From assembly GCA_022574815.1 (NCBI GenBank), contig JACZRH010000002.1, forward strand, positions 1-48,150: a DNA stretch of 48,150 nucleotides, given 5' to 3'. Source of the DNA: Planctomycetota bacterium. GTDB taxonomy: Bacteria > Planctomycetota > Phycisphaerae > UBA1845 > Fen-1342. This document shows positions 38,773-47,100 of the stretch, piece by piece (within the stretch, counting starts at the first letter, position 1; each line of letters starts with the position of its first letter). The notes beneath the pieces are model-generated. The model was not told the origin of the DNA and did no database searches. It worked only from the letters and a program-made list of their open reading frames with translations. Position numbers and translations under genes: made by a program.

Positions 38773-38890
38773 ATCCGCCGGCCGATTGCGAGCGTCGCTG
38801 TCGGCAAGTAACCTGTCACGAAGGCTCCGCGATTCGGGTCGCAGACCAGCCACACTCGTATTCGGACGGTACCAGCGAAGGGTGATAACC

Positions 38891-39295
38891 ATGAACTCAA
38901 TCACGATGAAGCAGGCACGGGCGGCCGTAACAGCCGCAATCGAGAAGTCCACCGAGATGGACGTGAGGATGAACGTCGCGGTGGTCGACGCCGGTGCCAA
39001 CCTGAAGGCGTTCGTCCGCATGGACGGGGCCTGGCTGGGCTCGATCGACATCGCGATCAAAAAGGCCCGCACGGCTCGCTTCTTCGACATGAACACCGGC
39101 GAGATCGGCAAGCTGTCCCAGCCGGGCAGCCCGCTCTACAACATCGAGCACTCCAACGGCGGCCTGATCACGTTCCCCGGTGGCGTTCCGATCAAAAATG
39201 CGAGCGGCGAGATCATCGGCGCCATCGGCGTCTCCGGCAGCACGGTCGAAAATGATCACGTGGTTGCGGTGGCGGGCGCGCAGACAGCCGGTTGA
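38891..39295 (+). CDS. GlcG/HbpS-family (DUF336) protein
   Basis: 134 aa from ATG 38891 with an AAGGGTG box 6 bp upstream. The whole length matches the HbpS/GlcG-type fold: [50 protein letters not shown], then the [22 protein letters not shown] block. No signal peptide is visible. Some members bind haem (HbpS, which acts with the SenS/SenR two-component system) and others sit in metabolic operons with no defined role. Here it is divergent from a two-component pair, making a sensory accessory role plausible but unproven. Confidence 0.87.
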   Translation: MNSITMKQARAAVTAAIEKSTEMDVRMNVAVVDAGANLKAFVRMDGAWLGSIDIAIKKARTARFFDMNTGEIGKLSQPGSPLYNIEHSNGGLITFPGGVPIKNASGEIIGAIGVSGSTVENDHVVAVAGAQTAG

Positions 39296-39326
39296 CGGCG
39301 CGCGCGACGCCTGGCTACACGATCGC

Positions 39327-40400
39327 TCATTCGCTCTGTTGGACCGGCTCAAGTTGCGGCGGTTTGGCGGCGGGTCGCGGAGGTTTCAGCCATTCGCCGA
39401 GGCGGCGCAGGCCTTCGTCGATGGAGACGCGCGGCTCGTAGCCCAGCTCGCGACGGGCGGCGGCGATGTTGTACCAGTGCGAAGTGGACAGCTCGCCCGC
39501 CACGAAGCGCGTCATGCGCGGCTCGCGCTGGATGCGAAACAGCCAGTGCGTGAACTCGAGCATGCCGCCGACCGCCCGCGCCGCGGCCGGCGAGATCGAA
39601 CGGCGCACCGGCTCGAGCCCGGCGGCGGCGAGGATGCGGTCGATCAGCTCCCAGACCGGGATCGGCTCGCCGTTGCTGACGAAATAGGCCCGCCCGGCGG
39701 CGGCGGGGTTGGTCTCGAGCGCGTCGGCGGCCAGTACGTGGGCGTCGGCGGCGTTGTCGATGTAGGTGCTGTCGACCCGGTTGCGGCCCGCCCCGATGCG
39801 CCGCAGCCGGCCCGCCTTGGCCAGCGCCACGAGCCGCGGGACGAGGTGATTGTCGCGCGGACCCCAGACCAGGTGCGGCCGCAAGGCCACGGTGCGAAGA
39901 CCCTCGCTATTTGCCGCCAATACGTGCTTTTCGGCGAGCGCCTTGGTCGCGCCGTAGTGCGACTTGTGCCGGCGTGGGTAGGGCAGCGACTCGTCGCCGC
40001 CCTCCACGTCCCGGCCGTCGAAGACGACGCTCGGTGAGCTGGTATACACCAATCGGCCCACACCCCGATCCTTGCAGGCCGCCAGGACGTGGTCGGTGCC
40101 GCGCACGTTCGGCTGGTAGAACGACTCGATCGAGCCCCAAACGCCGGGCTTACCGGCGACGTGCATCACGACGTCGCGGTCGGCGCAGGCCGCGCGGACC
40201 GCGTCGGCGTCGGCGAGGTCGCCTTGTCGCTGATCGACACCCAGCTTGCGCAGCTCGGGGTAATCGCCGCGTGAAAAGCTGCGCACCTCGTCGCCGCGGG
40301 CCACGAGCCGCTCGACGATCGCGCGGCCGAGAAACCCGCCGCCGCCGGTTACCAGGACCTTTTGAGGACGGTGCGCAGGCCGTTCGTGAGGTGTGTTCAT
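39327..40400 (-). CDS. oleD: OleD, 2-alkyl-3-oxoalkanoate reductase
   Basis: 357 aa. Extended short-chain dehydrogenase: Rossmann motif VTGGGGFLGRAIVERL, catalytic Y149 and K153 (HYGATKAL) with upstream Ser pair YTSSPSV. It reduces the beta-keto acid made by OleA to the beta-hydroxy acid using NADPH. The start overlaps the oleC stop (ATGA), and it ends the pfa-oleABCD run. By itself it could be any 3-beta-HSD-like dehydrogenase; the call rests on its place after oleA, oleB and oleC. Confidence 0.9.
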   Translation of the reverse strand: MNTPHERPAHRPQKVLVTGGGGFLGRAIVERLVARGDEVRSFSRGDYPELRKLGVDQRQGDLADADAVRAACADRDVVMHVAGKPGVWGSIESFYQPNVRGTDHVLAACKDRGVGRLVYTSSPSVVFDGRDVEGGDESLPYPRRHKSHYGATKALAEKHVLAANSEGLRTVALRPHLVWGPRDNHLVPRLVALAKAGRLRRIGAGRNRVDSTYIDNAADAHVLAADALETNPAAAGRAYFVSNGEPIPVWELIDRILAAAGLEPVRRSISPAAARAVGGMLEFTHWLFRIQREPRMTRFVAGELSTSHWYNIAAARRELGYEPRVSIDEGLRRLGEWLKPPRPAAKPPQLEPVQQSE

Positions 40401-42103
40401 CGCAGTTGTCCGATGGCCCAGGCGGCCAGTTGTTCGCGGAAGATTTTGGCGTTGTGGCGCACGTCCACGGGAAACGCCGGATGAAAGAGAACCGTCCTGA
40501 TCTCGCGGGTGTGTTCGTTCGCGGCGCCGCGGGCGAGCAGGTCGCGCGTGACTTCCTGTCTATTTGCGGTGGCGCTAGCGGGTTCGAGCTCGACGCAGAG
40601 CACCGGTTTCATCCTGCCGGGTTCGCCGACGCCGACCAAGGCGGTCCGAAACACGCGCGGGTCCTGATTGAAGATCGCTTCGCACGGGACGGTGAAGAGT
40701 GTGCCCTGCTCAGTGATGACGCGGTGCGCCTTGCGACCGCAGAACCAAAGCCGCCCCTGCTCGTCGAAGCGGCCGACGTCGCCCATGCGGTGCCAGACGG
40801 CGCCGGCGGCGTCGCGGAGCTTCGCGGCGGCGGTGGCTTCGGGATTGTCGAAGTACGAGTGCGTGACGACCGGGCCGGATACGACGATCTCGCCGATCCT
40901 TCCGTCGGGCGGCTCGCGCGTTTCCTCCAGGGTCGCGAGCGGATCGTCGGATATTTCGATGATGCGCACGCTGATGCCCGGCAGCGGACGGCCGACGCAA
41001 GTGCCGCCGCCCCGCGCCGTGGCCTCGCGCGTGTCGGACAGGATTTCGCGGCTCGCGATGTCCGTCACGGGCAGCGCCTCGGTCGCACCGTAGGGCGTAT
41101 GAATCTCGGCATCGGCGGGGAGCATGTGGTGCAACGACTCGAGCAGCGGCGGCGGGATCGGCGCGCCGCAGGTGATGACCCGCCGCAACGACGGCAGCTT
41201 CACGCCGGTCCGCTCGCCGTGCTGCGCCAGCCGCCGCAGCAGCGCCGGCGAGCCGAACATCTGCGTGCAGCTCTGAGCGGTGATGGCGGCGACGATCTTG
41301 CGCGGGTCCGCCGAGCCGGGCTTCGAGGCGTCCATGTCGGGAATGACGGCGGTCATGCCCAGCGCCGCGTCGAACAGCGCGAAGAGCGGAAAGGTCGCGA
41401 GGTCGGTCTGCTCGGGGCCGCAGCCGAAGGACGACTGCAAGCAGCGCACCTGCGCGTCGAACATGCCGTGCTCGTAGACGACGCCCTTGGCCGGCCCGGT
41501 GCTGCCGCTCGTGAACAGAATGGCGGCCTGCTCGTCGGGTCGGGTCGGCGCGGGCACGAACGGTCTGGTCGTTGCGGCTCGCAGGTCCGACAGGCGATGA
41601 CCGCCCCAGAACAGGCGACGGCCCACGGTTACGGCGGTACGCACGCCGCGAAAGGCTGCCGGATAGAGCTTGCGGAGCACGTGCGCGAGCGGGATGCCGA
41701 TGAACGCTTCGGCCTTGACGCGCGCGAGGCAGCGAACCAGGTTCTTGCGGCCCATGCCCGGGTCGATCAGGACCGGCACGGCGCCGATCTTGAACAACGC
41801 GAACGTCAGAGTGAAGAACTCGAGGCTCGGCCGGACCATCAGGATCGTGCGCGTGCCGCGCGTGATGCCGATGCGCTCCAGGCCGTGTGCGTATTGATTG
41901 GTCTCCTGCTCGAGCTGCGAGAAAGTCAGCCGTGCGTATTTCGCATTTCCGGCCGATTCGACGCCGGCCGGGCAAACGACCGCGTGCTTGTCCGGAAAGC
42001 GCTCAGCCATCGTCGCCAGGCGCGTCGCGATGTTGACCACGGCGTCCGACAAGGTCGGCCGCGCCACGCTCGACTCGCCGCGCGCGAGCTGCGTTGCGGT
42101 CAT
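40397..42103 (-). CDS. oleC: OleC, beta-lactone synthetase
   Basis: 568 aa from ATG 42103, overlapping the oleB stop by 4 bp. ANL-superfamily adenylating enzyme: the P-loop-like ILFTSGSTGPAKGVVYEH, the PYGATEALPV motif, and MGDVGRFDEQGRLWFCGR at the hinge; the C-terminal domain ends with HNAKIFREQLA. OleC adenylates the beta-hydroxy acid and closes it to a beta-lactone instead of making a CoA ester. Length and neighbours fit OleC. Confidence 0.92.
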   Translation of the reverse strand: MTATQLARGESSVARPTLSDAVVNIATRLATMAERFPDKHAVVCPAGVESAGNAKYARLTFSQLEQETNQYAHGLERIGITRGTRTILMVRPSLEFFTLTFALFKIGAVPVLIDPGMGRKNLVRCLARVKAEAFIGIPLAHVLRKLYPAAFRGVRTAVTVGRRLFWGGHRLSDLRAATTRPFVPAPTRPDEQAAILFTSGSTGPAKGVVYEHGMFDAQVRCLQSSFGCGPEQTDLATFPLFALFDAALGMTAVIPDMDASKPGSADPRKIVAAITAQSCTQMFGSPALLRRLAQHGERTGVKLPSLRRVITCGAPIPPPLLESLHHMLPADAEIHTPYGATEALPVTDIASREILSDTREATARGGGTCVGRPLPGISVRIIEISDDPLATLEETREPPDGRIGEIVVSGPVVTHSYFDNPEATAAAKLRDAAGAVWHRMGDVGRFDEQGRLWFCGRKAHRVITEQGTLFTVPCEAIFNQDPRVFRTALVGVGEPGRMKPVLCVELEPASATANRQEVTRDLLARGAANEHTREIRTVLFHPAFPVDVRHNAKIFREQLAAWAIGQLR

Positions 42104-43032
42104 GACACGCTCTCCGCGCAGGCCGGGTTCGCAATCGGCAAAGGGTGTTTTCCCAGAAACGCCGCGATTTTCTCGATTACCCCCGCCGGCTCGTCCTCCA
42201 GCAGGTAGTGGCCGGCGTCGGCGAAGGTGTGGACCTCGGCGTCCGGAAAGCGCCGCCGCCACTCCGTGAGGAAGAGAGTGTCAAAGACGAAATCCTGCTC
42301 GCCCCAGCAGATCAACATCGGCAGGTCGCCCAGGGTGTGCAGGTTCTCAGCGACCCATTGGACCATTTCGTAGCTACGGTCGCCGGGGCGCAAGGGGATG
42401 TCCTGCACGAAGCGCAGCGTGGCGATGCGGTCCCTCGGCTTGGCGTAGGGCGCCAGGAACGCCGCTCTTACTTCGGGGGTCATGGGGCGCCGGCAGCAGC
42501 GGCGCGCGGCGCCCCGTGCGAACGCGTTGAATCCGTAGACGAGCGCTTCGCGCAGCAACGGCACGTGGCGAAGAATTCCGATCTCGAGCGGCAAGCGCTT
42601 ACCGGCCGGCTTCAGGAAGCCGGACGTGTTCAGCAGGACGATCCGTGCGATGCGGTGCGGATGGCGCAAAGCGCACGCCAATCCGATCATGCCGCCCCAG
42701 TCGTGCAGCACGAGCGTGACGTTGTGCAAGTCGAGCCTTTCGAGCAGCGCTTCGAGGTCCGCGACGCGCCGCTCGAGCACGTATTCATAGTCCGCGTCGC
42801 GCGGCTTGTCGGACAAGCCGCAGCCGATGTGGTCCGGGGCGATGAGGCGGTACGAATGGCGCAGCACCCGGATGAGCTCGCGGTACATGAAGGACCAGGT
42901 CGGGTTGCCGTGGACGCACAAGAGCGGCTCGCCAGCGCCTTCGTCGAGATAGTGGTAGCGCAGGCCGCCGCGATCGAGCCAGTGGCTTTTGAATGGGTAG
43001 AGCGAGCGAAAGCGGTTGATGTCGAGGCTCAC
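42100..43032 (-). CDS. oleB: OleB, beta-lactone decarboxylase
   Basis: 310 aa from GTG 43032, with GGAG 6 bp upstream. Alpha/beta hydrolase of the haloalkane-dehalogenase type: oxyanion loop HGNPTWSFMYRE, nucleophile D111 in LVLHDWGGMIGLA (Asp, not Ser), acid D251 and H275 (ADAGHYLLED). OleB removes CO2 from the beta-lactone, giving a cis-olefin. It follows oleA by 74 bp, the only non-overlapping junction in the group. Confidence 0.92.
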   Translation of the reverse strand: MSLDINRFRSLYPFKSHWLDRGGLRYHYLDEGAGEPLLCVHGNPTWSFMYRELIRVLRHSYRLIAPDHIGCGLSDKPRDADYEYVLERRVADLEALLERLDLHNVTLVLHDWGGMIGLACALRHPHRIARIVLLNTSGFLKPAGKRLPLEIGILRHVPLLREALVYGFNAFARGAARRCCRRPMTPEVRAAFLAPYAKPRDRIATLRFVQDIPLRPGDRSYEMVQWVAENLHTLGDLPMLICWGEQDFVFDTLFLTEWRRRFPDAEVHTFADAGHYLLEDEPAGVIEKIAAFLGKHPLPIANPACAESVS

Positions 43033-43106
43033 TTAAGGCTCCGCACGGCTGACACAGCCGTGGCACAGCGTACCCCAAACAGAAAACCGAAGGCCGTCGT
43101 CGGTTG

Positions 43107-44144
43107 TCACCACTGCACTCCGAGCATCACACAGTTTAAGCCGCTGCCGATGCCCAGAAAACCGACCTTGTCGCCGCGCTCCAGGAAGCCGCGCTGCTCG
43201 GCGATGGCCGCCGTGATCGGCAGCGAGACGGTGCCGATGTTAGCGAGGTAGGGGAAGGTCGAGAAATCCCGCTCCAGCGGAATGTTCAGGGTCTTGAGGA
43301 TTGCGGTCCGATTGGTTGTGCCGACCTGGTGACAGATCACCTTGTCCACGCCGTCGGGCCAGCCGAGCTCGCGGATGAAATCGCGCCAGGTCTGTGCACC
43401 GAGCTTCACGCCGTTTTCGAGCACGTCGATCGCGTGCGTCTCCATCACGTGCGCGGCGCTGGGCGGGATGCCGGTGTCCGGCCCCCAGCGGCAGAGGCGG
43501 TGATGCTCGGTCGCGCTGCGCGCCGCGCCGCCGAGCAGGCGATGGCCGTCCGGCGCGAGGGCGGCGTCGGCCAGAACGACCGCGATCGCGCCGGAGCCGC
43601 CGGTCAACGTCGCGAAGGTGGTCTTGAAGGTCTCCATATCGCACCGCGCGAGCAACCGCTCGATCGAGCTGTCGATGATCTCGCGCGCCGACTCGCACGA
43701 GACCACCATGCCGGCCGCGATCTGCCCGAGCTCGATGGCATTGGCGATCTGCACCATCCCGTTCACGACGCCGAGACAAGCGTTCGAGACATCATAGGTG
43801 ACGGGCGACCCGGGCAGGCCGAGCCCGTCGGCCACCGGGCACGCCGTCGCCGGTTCGAGATTGTCGCGGCACACGCCGCCGTAGATGAGCAGGCCGATGT
43901 CGTCGCGTTTCAGGCCGCTGGCGTCGAGCGCTTTGCGGCCGGCGGCGACGGCCCCGTCGCTCATGCGGAAGCCGGGGTCCCAGAGTCGCCGCTCGCGGAT
44001 GCCGGTCATCGTTTCGAGCTGGCCGAACGACAGGCGCAACGTTTCGTAGACGGGCGCGAGGCGGTCCTCGAGCGCCGCCGACGTGATGACGTTGGGCGGC
44101 AGCTCGTAGCCGATCGAGACGATGGAAACTCGCGAATAGCGCAT
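43107..44144 (-). CDS. oleA: OleA, thiolase-type head-to-head condensing enzyme
   Basis: 345 aa from ATG 44144, sharing one base with the stop of the upstream synthase gene (TGATG). Thiolase/FabH fold with C123 (SNACLGVVNG), H272 (ICHQVGTTN), N302 (YLANIGTVSLP) and the OleA-specific Glu E97 (RDNLEPATAC). The spacings E-to-C (26) and H-to-N (30) equal those of the characterised Xanthomonas enzyme (E117/C143, H285/N315; from memory). It condenses two acyl thioesters through their carboxyl/alpha carbons to a 2-alkyl-3-oxoalkanoate. FabH is the alternative, but E97 and the oleBCD neighbours decide against it. Confidence 0.94.
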   Translation of the reverse strand: MRYSRVSIVSIGYELPPNVITSAALEDRLAPVYETLRLSFGQLETMTGIRERRLWDPGFRMSDGAVAAGRKALDASGLKRDDIGLLIYGGVCRDNLEPATACPVADGLGLPGSPVTYDVSNACLGVVNGMVQIANAIELGQIAAGMVVSCESAREIIDSSIERLLARCDMETFKTTFATLTGGSGAIAVVLADAALAPDGHRLLGGAARSATEHHRLCRWGPDTGIPPSAAHVMETHAIDVLENGVKLGAQTWRDFIRELGWPDGVDKVICHQVGTTNRTAILKTLNIPLERDFSTFPYLANIGTVSLPITAAIAEQRGFLERGDKVGFLGIGSGLNCVMLGVQW

Positions 44145-47100
44145 CACGCCACCGGAACCAGACGAACGCCGAAATCGATCATCTCGTAAATGGGCTTGCC
44201 GTCCACTTTGAGGAACCCGTTGGCTTTCACGTGCGGCGAGGCCCCTTCCCCGACCTCGGTCACGACTGCTTCGACCTCCACCCGCCGGTTGGTCGGAATG
44301 ACCTGCCCGCGGTAGACCCATTCGTGCGGCGAGCCCACCAGGATCGGCTCGAAGCGGTGCGTGTGTTCGAGCTGCTGCCCCCAGCGCTCGATCGCGGCGA
44401 CTTTCAGCAATTGCAGGAAGGCTTCCAATCCGAGCGAACCGGGCCAGACGGGGTCCTGGTAAAAGTGGGCCTTGAAGAACCACTCGGCCGGATCCACCTG
44501 CTTGACGCCGCGGACAAAACCGAGCCCGTGCGGGCCGCCGTCCGAAACAAAGGCGTCCACGCGGTCGATCATGCGAAACGCGCGGGCCGGCATGGCCGAC
44601 GGAGGCGCTGCTTCGCGACTAGCATCGCTCGGCGTAAGCGGCGGGGCGTCCGCGAGCTCGATTCGTCCGGCCTTTCGCAATTCCGCAGCGTCGGGAGCAA
44701 AGGCACGCTCCGCGGCGCCGCGAATCCCGACCTGATCGGCGAGTGCAGCGTCGGTGAAGAACCCGAAGTACGTGTTGCCGTCGTAGACCGGGCGCGAGCC
44801 GTTCCAGACTTGCAGGTCGAATTTCTCGATAATCATCCCGCCGGCTTCGGAGACGTCCGTGATGCGCACGCGCGCGGTCAACATGCCGGCGTCGGGAAAG
44901 ACCTCTTCGTGCAGCGTGGCCCGGCCGCCGAGGTTGCGGAAGCGGGTGTCGACTTCGCTGCGCAGCGCCGACCCGAGATACGCCGCCAGCCACCCGCAGG
45001 GTTGCAGCCCGATTTCGAGCAGGATCGCGAATGGCATCGCACGCTGCCGGTTGGCGGCGAAGTACCACGCGTCGGGCGGCACGTCGTATTGCGTCTCGAT
45101 CCACCCGCCGGGCTCGAGCTTCCACGGCTCGGCGTGGATTTCGGTGACGCGGTCGAGGAATTGATAAGGCGGCCCCGGGAGCCGCGCAATCCGCCGTTCG
45201 GCGTCGAACACGCGGTACGGCTCGCCGAAGCAGTCGGACGGATTGCCGATCGCGAAGGCGCGGATTTGGTCGGTGTCGAAGATGGCGGCTTTGGGCTCGG
45301 CGAGCGGCAGACCCTCGCCGATCGGCTGCACCACCGGCGGGGGGACGCTGGTCGGCGCACCTCGGGGGGCCGCTGCGATTCGTACGCGATTGCGCCAGGT
45401 TTCCTTGATCCGCTCATACGGCAGCCCGTTGAGCTTAATGGACATGTCGGTGAATCGAACGATCCGCTCGCCGTCCGCATACATGAGGGCATCCGCGACG
45501 ACGTACGGTTCGGGCTCGTGGCCGATCTCCTTCAACTCGAGCTCGTACGTGACGACCCGGGTCTCGGGCGTCACCGGCCCGCGGCAGGTCAGCTTGCACG
45601 GCTTGTCGAGCAACGGCTCGTAGCTCACGCCGGCCTGCTCGCCGACCCACCCCATGCGCAGCAGCAGGATGCGCAGCGTATGGGCGCAGCACTCGAACAT
45701 GAGCGTGCCGGGCATGACCATGTCGTCGACGAAGTGGCAGGTGAGGAACCAGTCGTCGGGGCGGATGTCCGCTTCGGCGCGAATCGACCCGATCCCGAAA
45801 CGCCCGCCCCGCGGATCGAGCTCGACGATGCGGTGTACGAGGCGCATGCGGCCGCCGGGAATGCGCAGCGGGTCGTCGAGCTGCAATCCCTCGAATCGCG
45901 GTCCGAAACAGCCGGCCAAATCGCCGGCCCGCAGCGCGTCGAGCCGCGCTTCGTCATACGATTCGACCTCCATCGGCACGAGCTCGAGCGCGTCGGCCGG
46001 CCGCTTTCCGGGCATCGGCTTGCGGTCGTCGTCGGTGAGGACGATCCCACCCGATTCCGCGATTTCCTGCTCCGTGAAGAAACCCGCGCAGCCGTTCGTC
46101 ATGGTAATCAGCGGCCGATCGTCGATCGTGCCTTCGAAACGGAAGAAGAACAGGTAGGTGTCGCCGCGGCGGACGAACTTGTCGATCGCGACATCGTAGC
46201 GGATCGTCTCGCCGGGCCGCGGCAAACCGCGGTGAAAGTCGACGGTGGCGTCGAGCAGGCGGTAGGTGCGCAGCCCCTTGACGCGCAGGTCGATCCCCAG
46301 CCAGGACGCGAGGAACAGGTCCGCCTGACCGGCCTCGACCGTGATGCAGACCGGGGCGCGGTCGCCGTCGAGGTACCACTGGCCCGGCGTGACGTCATGC
46401 TCGGTGACGATCGATCCGGAGGTGAGCGAGGCTTTTTGGCCGTGGATGGAAAGGATGCGGTCGACCAGCATAAGCGGCTCGTCGGGCAGGCGCACGCGGG
46501 CGCGGCAGGTGTCGATCTCCGCGAACTGCGGGCCGAACAGCTTCGCGACCGAGCCGACCGCGAACTCCAGGCATTGTTCGCGCGTGAAAGCGATCTTTTT
46601 GCGGCCGATCGTCTCGTGCGCGGGACGGTCCCGGTCATCAAGAGATGGCTGAGGCCGCGTCGGATCGCTCAGGAGTCGTGACTGAAACGCGAGCGCCCGG
46701 CCGATGGCCTGCGTGGCCGACTGCGAGAACCGCAAAAACGCGTCGTGTGCGGCGGCATTGGCGGCGCCGGTCGTCGCGACATCAATTGCCAGAGCGCCCA
46801 GGCTGGTCGCCGCGGGGGCCATCTCGGCCGGCCGCTGAGGCTGAGCAACTTGCCCGAAACCCGCCGTCGCCGTTTGCACAGGCGGAGAAAGTGGCTGGAC
46901 GGTAACAGCCTCGCCCGCGGTTAGGGCGCGAGGCCGGGGCAGCTCCCGCGGCTTGGAGCCCAGCGAAACCGTGACGTGTCCGCTGCTCGAATCGTCCCCG
47001 CTAAGCCCCGCGGTCAGATGCCCCACGGCGCGCGTCTCGTCCTCATACAAACCCGCTAGACTCGGCAGAGCGCGCTGCGCGACGAGCGCGGCGACAAGGT

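Larger units (their letters stand above)
38579..38890. other. divergent regulatory region
   Basis: 312 bp between the two-component genes and the HbpS/GlcG-like gene, without coding potential on either strand. It contains the minus-strand promoter at 38618-38655 and a second direct repeat at 38757-38772. Ahead of the plus-strand gene TTGCGA (38786) and TAACCT (38809) are spaced 17 bp, a weak promoter. Confidence 0.5.

Noticed and set aside
39911-42208. 765-codon plus-strand open frame opposite oleC/oleD
   Set aside because: Begins with a long Arg/Pro/Gly low-complexity run and has no recognisable motif; antisense shadow of oleC and oleD.
43107-44144. oleA read as FabH (beta-ketoacyl-ACP synthase III)
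   Set aside because: The Glu in NLEPATAC at the OleA-specific position and the directly following oleB, oleC and oleD fit OleA, not FabH.
44231-46681. 816-codon open frame on the plus strand opposite the PUFA synthase gene
   Set aside because: Arg/Asp/Gly-rich composition without any domain; it mirrors the codon-position GC bias of the real minus-strand gene, whose motifs and overlaps are clear.
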